Assembly: GCA_934573935.1 (NCBI GenBank)
Contig: CAKTMO010000005.1
Location: 17,484 to 81,483, forward strand
DNA from: an uncultured Oscillospiraceae bacterium
GTDB taxonomy: Bacteria > Bacillota > Clostridia > Oscillospirales > Oscillospiraceae
DNA length: 64,000 nt
Direction: 5' to 3'
Every line of letters begins with the position of its first letter. Position 1 is the stretch's first letter. The translations under genes and the position numbers were made by a program. The notes below the pieces were generated by a model. The model was not told the DNA's origin. It was given only the letters and a program-made list of their open reading frames with translations, and made no database searches. Below, in pieces: positions 44,243-51,372 of the stretch.

Positions 44243-45005
44243 TCTCGTTGGCGCACAGGCTCATAAGCTGGTTCTTCATCTGCTGCGCCTGCGTCAGCAG
44301 GGTATCCAGCGTCAGCGACAGAGAGTGGGAATCCTCCTCCAGCATTTTTTGCAGCTGGTTGTTCTTCTGCTCTATAATGAACGACTCCGCCTGGATGCGA
44401 TTCGCGTCCTTGATGGCCTGTTCCTTGTAGTGGGCGAGGATATCCGACTTGGCCAGTTCGATAGAGGCCAGCAGAACACGAAGCTTCTCCGCATCGCTGT
44501 CCTGTCCGAAGAGCGGCTCCTCCTGCGCAGGCTCGGCACACACTGCGGCGTGCGCTGCAGCCTCCGGCTGTACCGCGGTGCGCTGTGAGCGCAGTTCTTC
44601 CAGCTCCGTCTCAAGGTGCTGCTTTTCCTCCTCTGTCTGGCAAAGCAGCTTTGTTTTCTCTGCCAGCTCCTCTTCCGTCTGGCAAAGCTGCTTTGTTTTC
44701 TCTGCCAGCTCCTCTTCCGTCTGGCAAAGCTGCTTCGTCTTTTCCGCCAGTTCTTCCTCCGTCTGGCGAAGCTTTTCCTCCTGGGTCGAGAGCGCATGTT
44801 CCATCTCCTGGCACCGCTGCTTTTCCTCGTTTAAGGCGGCTTCCGCCTGTGCGCGGTACTCCTCCAGTTGACCGCCGCTCCCCTCGCTGCGGGCAAGCTT
44901 CGCTACCTCAGTCATTTTCAAAATAACGTCTTCCGGATCATATCCACCGAAAGACTTTGTCTTGATCTTCATGGATTTGAGATAGGACTCCAGATTCTGC
45001 TCCAT
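44226..45005 (-). CDS. coiled-coil protein heading the matrix operon
   Basis: This 259-residue cytoplasmic protein has no signal or membrane segment. A short N-terminal globular part contains the phrase SFGGYDPEDVILKM, like the start of DivIVA-type proteins. A long coiled coil follows (about 45-140), including three tandem 14-residue units QTEEELAEKTKQLC, then a linker and a second helical region at about 170-245. It is the first gene after the invertible segment. It could place the export machinery in the cell or regulate it; function unknown. Confidence 0.7.
   Translation of the reverse strand: MEQNLESYLKSMKIKTKSFGGYDPEDVILKMTEVAKLARSEGSGGQLEEYRAQAEAALNEEKQRCQEMEHALSTQEEKLRQTEEELAEKTKQLCQTEEELAEKTKQLCQTEEELAEKTKLLCQTEEEKQHLETELEELRSQRTAVQPEAAAHAAVCAEPAQEEPLFGQDSDAEKLRVLLASIELAKSDILAHYKEQAIKDANRIQAESFIIEQKNNQLQKMLEEDSHSLSLTLDTLLTQAQQMKNQLMSLCANENGTAE
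44635..44760 (-). repeat. three 42-bp tandem repeats in the coiled-coil gene
   Basis: Three in-frame copies of a 42-base unit lie at about 44635-44676, 44677-44718 and 44719-44760. The first two are nearly identical and the third is diverged. Each encodes a 14-residue coiled-coil unit, so copy number can change without breaking the frame. Confidence 0.85.
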
Positions 45006-45187
45006 GCTCAGTTCCCCTTTCTGTCAATGATCTTGGCCGCGTACCTCTATTTTGCAAGAAAACAACCGCCGGACTTTCATTCCACTACATAATTTGCATT
45101 ATGTGGTATGAAAGTAGCGGCGGTCTGGCTTGCTTTTTTTACGATTTATTTTTGACAGATCTTTTTCGCTGCGGGTAACCTCGATAA

Positions 45188-45220
45188 GCCGGATACACCT
45201 ATCGCGTAGGAGGATCCGGC
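45188..45220. other. hairpin inside the invertible segment
   Basis: GCCGGAT (45188-45194) pairs with ATCCGGC (45214-45220), and inside it CCTA (45198-45201) pairs with TAGG (45207-45210). It would be part of the leader RNA of the operon when read leftwards. No T-run follows. Confidence 0.5.
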
Positions 45221-45253
45221 TCGTTTCGCATGCGCTGGATATGTAAAATGATC

Positions 45254-45282
45254 ATTATATGGCCTAATAAAGTGTTTGTTAT
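45254..45282 (-). promoter_or_regulatory. leftward promoter candidate in invertible segment
   Basis: On the minus strand ATAACA (45277-45282), a 17-base spacer and a perfect TATAAT (45254-45259) point at the matrix operon in the orientation given here. The -35 box matches 4 of 6 consensus bases. Confidence 0.5.
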
Positions 45283-45293
45283 TTAATTAACAG

Positions 45294-45333
45294 GTCAATA
45301 TATATTGACTTTCTGCGCTTTTTGTCGTAACAT
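45294..45333 (+). promoter_or_regulatory. rightward promoter candidate and 16-bp palindrome
   Basis: TTGACT (45305-45310), a 17-base spacer and TAACAT (45328-45333) point right, away from the operon. The -35 is one half of a perfect 16-base palindrome (45294-45309) that could be a regulator site. After inversion this promoter would face the matrix operon. Confidence 0.5.
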
Positions 45334-45374
45334 AAGACTACTATGCGAAAAGGAAACTTTTGGCTTTGGCAGGA

Positions 45375-45408
45375 ATACCACATAATGCAAATTATGTGGT
45401 ATTTTTTT
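45375..45408 (+). terminator. right recombination site doubling as intrinsic terminator
   Basis: A perfect 12-bp stem (45375-45386 with 45391-45402) around GCAA is followed by seven Ts (45402-45408). It would stop rightward RNA from the invertible segment before it runs antisense through the recombinase gene. Confidence 0.65.
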
Positions 45409-45417
45409 GTATGCCCT

Positions 45418-46269
45418 CTATACGACGAGGCCTAACCGCTCCACCTTGCTGGCATATTCGTTGCGGCTGACGGCGGTATAGATGCGGGTGGTATTGATGC
45501 TGCTGTGGCCGAGAATATCTGCCAGACGGACGATATCTTTTTCAAGGCCATAAAACGTTCTGGCAAACAGATGACGCAAGTTGTGGGGGAAGATCTTGCT
45601 TTCCGCCACACCGGCCTCCCGCCCCAACCGCTTCATAGCGTGCCAAATGTTGGATCTGTCCAGGGGCTTGCCCGACGCCGTGCGGAAAAGATAACCCTTT
45701 TGAATGCCGCAGCTCCCGGCGTAACGCGCCAGCGCGCTGCACAGCTTTTTGGGCAGGATCACGGTGCGCCGCTTTCCCTTACAGGTGATCTCCGCCCTGC
45801 GCGCACGCACCGCCTCCACCGTGATATAGGGCAGCTCCGACACGCGGATGCCCGTTGCGCAGATCGTCTCCATCACCAGACACAGCCGCTGGTTGTGCTT
45901 GCGGCGGGCGGCGTGCAGCAGGCGGAAATATTCCTCCTTTGTCAATTCACGGCTGTCATCCATAAAGGGCTGGCGCTGGCATCTTACAAGCTTCACGCGG
46001 CACTCATCGCACCCCGCGAAGCGTAGAAAACCGTTCACCGCCGCAAGGATGGAGTTCACACTGCTGACGCGATGCTTTTTCTGCAGCCGCTGCTTATAGG
46101 CGATAACCTCCTGCTTGCTGACCTGCTGGCTGTGGTTTTCCTCTAAAAACGCCAGAAACTGCCGCACATCCCGCAGGTATTTTCCAACGGTATGTACGCT
46201 TCGCTCCTGCTCGACAAGCCAATCCTGATAGCGCGGCAAAACGCCGGCAAGCTCTTTTCTCTGGATCAT
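45418..46269 (-). CDS. tyrosine recombinase (XerC/D-like), probable inversion enzyme
   Basis: This 283-residue protein has an N-terminal SAM-like core-binding domain (about 5-95) and a catalytic domain with the full set: Arg142 in ATGIRVSEL, Lys164 or Lys166, His229 and Arg232 in HNLRHLFA, His255 in LGHSSINT and Tyr264. Size and layout match the recombinases found beside invertible promoters in gut bacteria. Its stop lies 20 bases from the right inverted repeat. It has its own promoter (next entry), so it is expressed independently of the switch state. Confidence 0.9.
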   Translation of the reverse strand: MIQRKELAGVLPRYQDWLVEQERSVHTVGKYLRDVRQFLAFLEENHSQQVSKQEVIAYKQRLQKKHRVSSVNSILAAVNGFLRFAGCDECRVKLVRCQRQPFMDDSRELTKEEYFRLLHAARRKHNQRLCLVMETICATGIRVSELPYITVEAVRARRAEITCKGKRRTVILPKKLCSALARYAGSCGIQKGYLFRTASGKPLDRSNIWHAMKRLGREAGVAESKIFPHNLRHLFARTFYGLEKDIVRLADILGHSSINTTRIYTAVSRNEYASKVERLGLVV

Positions 46270-46301
46270 CTGAGAGTCCTCCCCATTTCTTTGATGGCTT
46301 C

Positions 46302-46330
46302 ATTATACTCATTCCGCGCAAGGACAACAA
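46302..46330 (-). promoter_or_regulatory. recombinase promoter
   Basis: On the minus strand TTGTTG (46325-46330), a 17-base spacer and TATAAT (46302-46307) lie about 35 bases before the recombinase start. Confidence 0.65.
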
Positions 46331-46375
46331 AAGTCTTTTCTCTTTGTTTCCCTTATCAAGCAGCTCAAACTCCGC

Positions 46376-46402
46376 AAAACCTCCGGTTTCACCGGAGGTT
46401 TT
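46376..46402. terminator. orphan terminator-like hairpin
   Basis: A perfect 12-bp stem (46376-46387 with 46391-46402) around TTC lies between two divergent genes, where no transcript should end. It may be left from a lost gene or insulate the two promoters. Confidence 0.55.
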
Positions 46403-46528
46403 GCTTTTCACCGCCTTTCCGTCAGTTGTGCTTGCTGCCAAATATGTAAAAAATCCGCAAATTCTGTGACATGCGTTTGGAAAAAGGTATTATATGTATA
46501 TAGGGAAAAAGGAGGTCGCACAGCATCT

Positions 46529-47077
46529 ATGAATGACAGAGAAATCATAAGCTTGTTTTTCCAGCGCTCAGAGGAGGCGATCACAGAGTTGTCCAGGAAA
46601 TATGGAGACCTGTGCTTTCAAATCGCCAGCAATATTCTGAACGATCCTCAGGACGCGGAGGAATGTGTGAACGATGCCTGGCTTGGCGCGTGGAACAGTA
46701 TTCCGCCCCGCTCCCCCGACCCGCTGAGAGCCTATATCTGCCGCATCGTCCGCAACCTCTCGCTGAAGAAGCTGCGGGCCAATTCCGCGTGGAAACGGGA
46801 CAGCCGGTTCGAGGTATCTTTATCGGAACTGGAAGCCTGCATCCCGGATAACTCTCTGGACGAGCAGCTCTCCGCAAACGAACTGACAGCGCAGATCAAC
46901 GCATTTCTTTCCGCCTTGAGCCGCGATGACAGAGTTATGTTCGTCAAGCGTTACTGGCTCGCGGAGCCGCTGCCGAAGATCGCGGATACGTTTGGCATCA
47001 CCGCGCATAACGCATCCGTCCGGCTTGGCAGGATCCGCCGGAAATTACATCAGCACCTAAAGGAGGTATCGCTATGA
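46529..47077 (+). CDS. ECF-type sigma factor
   Basis: This 182-residue sigma protein has region 2 (ELSRKYGDLCFQIASNIL, DPQDAEECVNDAWLGAW) and region 4 (RDDRVMFVKRYWLAEPLPKI, then SVRLGRIRRKLHQHL). ATG 46529 is preferred over an unlikely upstream extension, although AGGAGG lies a long 13 bases before it. A possible promoter is GTGACA (46467-46472), 16 bases, TATTAT (46489-46494). Its gene overlaps the membrane partner by 4 bases, the usual sigma/anti-sigma arrangement. Confidence 0.85.
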   Translation: MNDREIISLFFQRSEEAITELSRKYGDLCFQIASNILNDPQDAEECVNDAWLGAWNSIPPRSPDPLRAYICRIVRNLSLKKLRANSAWKRDSRFEVSLSELEACIPDNSLDEQLSANELTAQINAFLSALSRDDRVMFVKRYWLAEPLPKIADTFGITAHNASVRLGRIRRKLHQHLKEVSL

Positions 47078-48456
47078 TGGAGCGCAAAACCGATCGGCTG
47101 GCTTCCGCCATCGGAGACATTGATACGGCGTATCTGGAAGAAGCCCTTGACTTTGCCGGCGCAGAAGCAGGCCGGAAGAGGATCGGACGTTTCCCCAAAT
47201 TATCTGCCGCGGTTGTGGCGGCGCTGGTCGTATTGGCCTTATCCGTGACCGCCTTTGCCATCAGCAGGATCCCGCTGTCGTGGCGCGACATCTTTTCCCC
47301 CGGCCAGACCGTCATCGGCGACGAGGATGAGGTGCCGGTGCTCTCCCTGCAGCAGCCCGCGGCCACGGAGGAACTGCAGATCAAGGTGGAAAAGGTGATC
47401 TCCGACGAGCGAACCTTATATCTTCTCTATTCCGTGAAGGCCAACGAGGGAGCCGTGCTTGATCCAAAGGGTCAATTTGCCGAACTCGACCTGTATTTCC
47501 CCGGCCAGATGATGTCCGGCGCCTACGTGCCGTACTTTCTGGAGCGGAGGGACGGCGTACCGGAGAACGAATTGGAGGGCGTCGTATTGGCCGACTGGCA
47601 GGCGGGCAACAGCGCCAACGGCCTTGTGATGGGCTTCTCCAACTGGCAGGAGAAAAAACTGTTTGAGGATGTGAAGGCAGACTTCAATGTGGCGGAGATG
47701 GTGGAAAACGCCGGAGAAAACGCCAATCTGCCGCAATGCCTGGATTACGCCGGCAATGGGTCTCCACGGTATTTATGGCAGCCGGGCAACGCGGATATAA
47801 AGCTGCCCTACGGCGGCCTGTCCATCTGCAATGCCGGTTGGACGAACGGCGTCCTACAGCTGGTCATGAAGGGGCCGGTGAGCGCAAGTGAATGGTCATC
47901 AGGGGAAAACTGGTATTTTATTGACACGCGAACGGGCACCATCATCCGTCCGGAGCCAGGTGTCAGTTATAGCAGACCTGACGCATTTGATCCTGATATC
48001 GGTGACGCCGACTGGCAGTATATCTGGGAGTTTGTGGCCGTTGACAAAGAGGCGCTTCCCTATCTTGAGATGCACTGGGGCGGAAAGGAGATCCTTACCA
48101 CCGTGCTTCCGGGGCAATGGCAGGTCACGCTGGACGAAACGCCCGTCACCGTACAGAGCGAGGTGCTGGCGGAGAATGTTCCCCTGTCCTATGCCGGTGA
48201 GGAGCTGCTGGCAAAAAAGATCGAATGCTCCAAGCTGTCCATGGCGGTTTATTTCGACAGCTATGTGGATTCCACCGCCGATACCGGAAGATTCGAGATA
48301 TTTGACGCAAATGGCAACCTCATTCCGAGCCGGTGGGGTTTTATCGCAGCGCAGACCGACGACAGTTGTATGTTCCTGACACGGTTCGACGAACCCATTG
48401 AGCCGGAACGCATCTGCAAGCTGACGTTTAACGGGGAGACAGTGTTTGAGAGATAG
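47074..48456 (+). CDS. DUF4179-like membrane protein, probable anti-sigma partner
   Basis: This 460-residue protein has a short cytoplasmic N-terminus (about 1-42), one membrane helix (about 43-64, LSAAVVAALVVLALSVTAFA) and a large extracellular part. The part just after the helix (WRDIFSPGQTVI ... VEKVISDERTLYLLYSV) resembles the DUF4179 domain found with ECF sigma factors. The rest looks like repeated beta domains. ATGA overlap with the sigma gene indicates translational coupling. Its role as a sensor that holds the sigma factor is inferred from this layout. Confidence 0.75.
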   Translation: MMERKTDRLASAIGDIDTAYLEEALDFAGAEAGRKRIGRFPKLSAAVVAALVVLALSVTAFAISRIPLSWRDIFSPGQTVIGDEDEVPVLSLQQPAATEELQIKVEKVISDERTLYLLYSVKANEGAVLDPKGQFAELDLYFPGQMMSGAYVPYFLERRDGVPENELEGVVLADWQAGNSANGLVMGFSNWQEKKLFEDVKADFNVAEMVENAGENANLPQCLDYAGNGSPRYLWQPGNADIKLPYGGLSICNAGWTNGVLQLVMKGPVSASEWSSGENWYFIDTRTGTIIRPEPGVSYSRPDAFDPDIGDADWQYIWEFVAVDKEALPYLEMHWGGKEILTTVLPGQWQVTLDETPVTVQSEVLAENVPLSYAGEELLAKKIECSKLSMAVYFDSYVDSTADTGRFEIFDANGNLIPSRWGFIAAQTDDSCMFLTRFDEPIEPERICKLTFNGETVFER

Positions 48457-48522
48457 CGCAATTGGCACCCCAATCGCAAAACAACGGTCGAGTCGGATCA
48501 CTCCTTAAAACATTCAATCTGT

Positions 48523-48561
48523 GCAAAACCGTCTCAAGCGCATTGCTTGAGGCGGTTTTGC
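48523..48561 (+). terminator. terminator of sigma unit
   Basis: A 17-bp stem with one G-T wobble (48523-48539 with 48545-48561) has A-rich and T-rich ends, about 65 bases after the stop codon. Confidence 0.8.
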
Positions 48562-48569
48562 GATTATAT

Positions 48570-48638
48570 GACAATACACCGCGCGGCCATCTCTCCAATG
48601 CCGCCGGATGCGCCTGTGACCCACGCGACCTTTGCCAT
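48570..48638 (-). pseudogene. possible N-terminal remnant of a short-chain dehydrogenase
   Basis: Twenty-two codons from ATG 48638 leftwards read MAKVAWVTGASGGIGEMAAR and then stop. This is the nucleotide-binding start of an SDR enzyme (TGxxxGIG). Nothing further of such a gene follows. The fragment is short, so chance cannot be excluded. Confidence 0.4.
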
Positions 48639-48639
48639 A

Positions 48640-48947
48640 ACGTGGGATCATCATACCACCAATGCTCTGACGTGTATTGCTTAAATCTGCAGCAGATTAT
48701 GAAAACCTCCGGAGTCCTTAGCCGCTGCATTTCAGGAGATTCTTTAGGCGAAATAAGTTGCAGAAATCTCTGAAATAAGCAGTTAATATATGTAATATGC
48801 TTGTGCAATATATCAAAAGTGAAAATTGTTTTGAAAAACAGAGAATTTCCCGGCACACTTGGCTCTTTTTATCAAAATAGTGAAAAAACGCACATTTTCC
48901 TTTTCAAGCGCTGGTAAAAGATCACCCTGTATTGATTGATTTGTCAA
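48640..48947. other. AT-rich intergenic stretch without a gene
   Basis: I see no convincing open frame, RNA gene or known riboswitch here. The composition is clearly more AT-rich than the preceding 48 kb, and this marks the left edge of the AT-richer island. Confidence 0.5.
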
Positions 48948-48976
48948 TTGTGCGCGCCACGATGCAGTAGTATATT
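48948..48976 (+). promoter_or_regulatory. promoter of small membrane protein / CPBP set
   Basis: TTGTGC (48948-48953), a 17-base spacer and TATATT (48971-48976) lie about 58 bases before ATG 49034. Confidence 0.55.
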
Positions 48977-49033
48977 GTAGACAGCGGTGAGCTGTGGCAC
49001 CTCGTATTTTTGCAGAAAGGTAAAAGGCTGAAA

Positions 49034-49201
49034 ATGGATCGTAAACGAGTACTTCTCCTGGTGGCGGGGCTCCTTGTCGGTACAATCTTGAGTGTGGTGG
49101 TATACAAAGTCCTGGATATTCCATTTCTCAAGCAGATAATTCCTATTATTGTTCTTCTTATGAGTGGATTTATCATAATCAGGGCGCTCCGCAAGAACTA
49201 A
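49034..49201 (+). CDS. small two-helix membrane protein (55 aa)
   Basis: The product is MDRKRVLLLVAGLLVGTILS followed by a short loop and a second helix (IIPIIVLLMSGFIII), ending in a basic tail. It is cotranscribed with the CPBP protease 26 bases downstream. No family recognised. Such small membrane proteins next to CPBP proteases are sometimes immunity or accessory proteins, which is only a guess here. Confidence 0.55.
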   Translation: MDRKRVLLLVAGLLVGTILSVVVYKVLDIPFLKQIIPIIVLLMSGFIIIRALRKN

Positions 49202-49227
49202 GTAATCCGAAAAGGGTGGGAACCCTT

Positions 49228-49875
49228 ATGTCTAAGAGTAAGAAAATGCTACTATGCGTTTTTGTTGTCTTTCTTGTATCAACAATTCTCGGCGTATTTC
49301 TGAACACGCTCACCGGTGCGAATGAAATTTACACATTCGCGTGGAAAAGGCTTTTTCCCTCCTCCGCAATGGCGGCATACGCGCTCTTTCTCTATTCCCG
49401 AGATTTCATTGACAGCGCACATCAAATGGGAACACGAAAACTTATAACAGCGGCGGCCATCGGAGGGTCGCTTATGGTCGGCCTGAATCTTCTCTTTGGC
49501 TTGCTTCGGGCAAAGATAGGCGGAGACCTGCTCACACAAAATCAAGAAGCGTTGAACGCTACGGCGGCAACACTCCCAATCGTTGCTTTCTTTGTTTCGG
49601 TACTCTGTGCGCCGATCGTGGAAGAGACCATATTCCGTTTTATTCTGCAAGGATGGCTACGAGAGCGGATCAAACGGGGTGGCGCGCCGATTTCTGTAAT
49701 AATCGCAGGAACGCTATTTGCCTTGCTGCATACCGGTACTCCTGTAGATTTGATCCAATACCTTCCCGTCGGTCTTTTGTTGGGAGCTATTTATGAAAAG
49801 ACACAGTGCATTTTCCTTTTGATCTGTATACATAGTTTTAACAATCTCATCGCCTTTGCGCTTCAGAACATGTGA
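49228..49875 (+). CDS. CPBP family intramembrane metalloprotease
   Basis: This 215-residue protein has about six helices and the CPBP/Abi motifs: EETIFR (Glu132, Glu133, Arg137), ALLH and a terminal IHSFNN. The family includes CAAX-processing enzymes and bacteriocin immunity or maturation proteins. ATG 49228 has AGGGTGGGA upstream, while a GTG 12 bases earlier is less likely. A second, diverged member lies 0.7 kb downstream (50559). Confidence 0.85.
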   Translation: MSKSKKMLLCVFVVFLVSTILGVFLNTLTGANEIYTFAWKRLFPSSAMAAYALFLYSRDFIDSAHQMGTRKLITAAAIGGSLMVGLNLLFGLLRAKIGGDLLTQNQEALNATAATLPIVAFFVSVLCAPIVEETIFRFILQGWLRERIKRGGAPISVIIAGTLFALLHTGTPVDLIQYLPVGLLLGAIYEKTQCIFLLICIHSFNNLIAFALQNM

Positions 49876-50119
49876 CAAGGGCCAAACCGCGGGACTTTAC
49901 CGCTTCGCGTACCCAGGGGCACAAAGAGCTGGCGGTATATGGCGTCGCTGTAATGAACACTTGGTTTCGGTCTCTGTCTTATCTATGCACGGGCAAAGAA
50001 TCTTTGCTTTCCGTGGCTTTTCCATACATTTTTGAACTTTATTGCTTGCATAGGCATTGTCCTTGGATAGCGACATCTGCCTATGCAGACCGTTAAGCAT
50101 TTCAGATAGGAGGATCAAA
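49876..50119. other. gap between CPBP gene and next small gene
   Basis: A 74-codon frame crosses this gap, but its composition is Cys/aromatic-rich without protein character and it lacks a ribosome site, so I do not call it. No other signal was seen. Confidence 0.4.
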
Positions 50120-50410
50120 ATGAAGATCAATTGGCACGCAGGAATCATGCTTCTATTTGTGTTGTCTTCACTTTTCTTTTTAGGTAAGGCATTGGCAAAT
50201 AAGCGAAGCGGTAAGCCATTTCGTTGGAAAATAGGAAATCTCCTATTTATTGGTATGAGTTCTGTCACTGTCGTGTTGTTACTCGCAGCACTTCTGTTTC
50301 TGCTTCTCAAGAACTACAACTTGATGCAATGGTTTATTTCAATAGGGTACGTCTTATCCGCTCTGTGTGGCGTCCTTTTCGCGCCAAATGAAAAGCATAA
50401 TCCCACATGA
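50120..50410 (+). CDS. small membrane protein (96 aa)
   Basis: The gene starts at ATG 50120 after a perfect AGGAGG. It has a first helix (about 7-24), a basic loop (NKRSGKPFRWKIG) and two further helices (about 42-63 and 70-87). I do not recognise the family. It lies in the same rightward run as the two CPBP proteases. Confidence 0.65.
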   Translation: MKINWHAGIMLLFVLSSLFFLGKALANKRSGKPFRWKIGNLLFIGMSSVTVVLLLAALLFLLLKNYNLMQWFISIGYVLSALCGVLFAPNEKHNPT

Positions 50411-50446
50411 ATACTTAATCATCGTGCGAACTGGGGGTACAACAGA

Positions 50447-50539
50447 ATGACCCCTGCCGCAGTACTGCTTTGTGGCGGATCTATGTCGGCAGATAATCCG
50501 GAAACGGATATGGTGGGGATAGTCCCCGTCATATCCTAA
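50447..50539 (+). CDS. possible 30-aa peptide before second CPBP gene
   Basis: A 30-codon frame starting at ATG 50447 has a GGGGG ribosome-like site about nine bases upstream. It reads MTPAAVLLCGGSMSADNPET and ends in VGIVPVIS. The CGGS stretch could be a processing or lipobox-like site. It ends 19 bases before the CPBP protease gene. It may be a secreted peptide, a fragment of a lost gene, or chance. Confidence 0.3.
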   Translation: MTPAAVLLCGGSMSADNPETDMVGIVPVIS

Positions 50540-50558
50540 TTCTAATTAGAAGTGAAGG

Positions 50559-51221
50559 ATGACGGTTTTGCGAAATAGCCGAAGCTCCATTTTGATATGC
50601 TCCTACCTTGGAACATTTGTCATTGCTTTTGTCATAGGTTGTGCAGTTGTCGACGACGAGAGAATCGTTGTGGTCATGGCATATACCACCGTGATAGTCA
50701 ATGCATTGTTAGCCGCAATGGCATGCCTTTTGTATCGAGATGTATTTCGCAACGGGTTCAAAAAAATCGGTACAAATTTTGCAAAACAACTTTTTCTGAC
50801 TTCGGTCGTCATTCTAAGTGCTAATATTCTTATGACTTTATTACGCGGCATGTGGATATCACAAGTCACCGAAAATCAGGAAATACTAAACAATTATACC
50901 GCTGTTTTTCCGATAGGCATGTTTTTTGATTCCGTAATCTTTGCGCCGATTATCGAGGAAACAATAATCAGAGGAATCATTCAAAACAGGATGGAGGAAA
51001 ATCTGCAAGGACACCGCCCCTGGATAAGCATACTTCTGTGCAGTTGCATATTCGCCTGTATGCATGCTGAAATTTCTATTGACTTTTTGCTATATTTTGC
51101 TATCGGCTTGATATTAGGTGTTACTTATAAAAAAACGAACAATTTAGCTTTGGTTACTTGTACTCACGCCGTAAATAATCTGGTTGTGTTTTTATTCATC
51201 AACTTCGTTTTGCCGGAGTAA
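50559..51221 (+). CDS. CPBP family intramembrane metalloprotease
   Basis: This 220-residue membrane protein has EETIIRG (Glu133, Glu134, Arg138), FACMH and THAVNN near the end, the three metal-site motifs of the CPBP family. It is related to the protein at 49228 in its ILN..TAVFPI and SVIFAPIIEE core, but otherwise diverged. The local DNA is clearly AT-richer than the flanks, which suggests acquisition by transfer. The substrate is unknown. Confidence 0.85.
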   Translation: MTVLRNSRSSILICSYLGTFVIAFVIGCAVVDDERIVVVMAYTTVIVNALLAAMACLLYRDVFRNGFKKIGTNFAKQLFLTSVVILSANILMTLLRGMWISQVTENQEILNNYTAVFPIGMFFDSVIFAPIIEETIIRGIIQNRMEENLQGHRPWISILLCSCIFACMHAEISIDFLLYFAIGLILGVTYKKTNNLALVTCTHAVNNLVVFLFINFVLPE

Positions 51222-51235
51222 CGAGAGAGAACAAA

Positions 51236-51319
51236 ATGGATTTGCCATTGAAAATAAACCGGCATTGGATGATTATTGGAATAACATCAGTAATAGGTGA
51301 TACACTTTGGTCTCCGTAA
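51236..51319 (+). CDS. possible 27-aa peptide or gene fragment
   Basis: A short frame MDLPLKINRHWMIIGITSVI, then GDTLWSP, follows the CPBP stop by 14 bases, with GAGAG upstream. It looks like the first helix of a membrane protein cut short by a stop. It may be a remnant rather than a real gene. Confidence 0.25.
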   Translation: MDLPLKINRHWMIIGITSVIGDTLWSP

Positions 51320-51372
51320 AGATTGTCTCTCAGCAAAACTACGATCACCTATTACGAAAAGGGGGGAAGATT

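Larger units (their letters stand above)
45087..45397. repeat. invertible segment: 23-bp inverted repeats around 265 bp
   Basis: The left repeat (45087-45109) and right repeat (45375-45397) are perfect inverted copies of 23 bases. Each has 7-bp arms ACATAAT/ATTATGT around a 4-base core, TTGC on the left and GCAA on the right. Tyrosine recombinases that invert DNA use such sites: two facing binding arms and a core of opposite direction. Between them lie 265 bp with promoter signals but no gene. The matrix operon starts 82 bases to the left, and the recombinase gene ends 20 bases to the right. Inversion would turn the promoters around. No inversion can be shown from one sequence. Confidence 0.8.

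Noticed and set aside
44635-44760. 42-bp repeats as a short CRISPR array
   Set aside because: The units are directly adjacent with no spacers and stay in frame in a coiled-coil protein.
49872-50096. A 74-codon frame after the first CPBP gene
   Set aside because: No ribosome site, overlaps the CPBP stop, and its composition is not protein-like.
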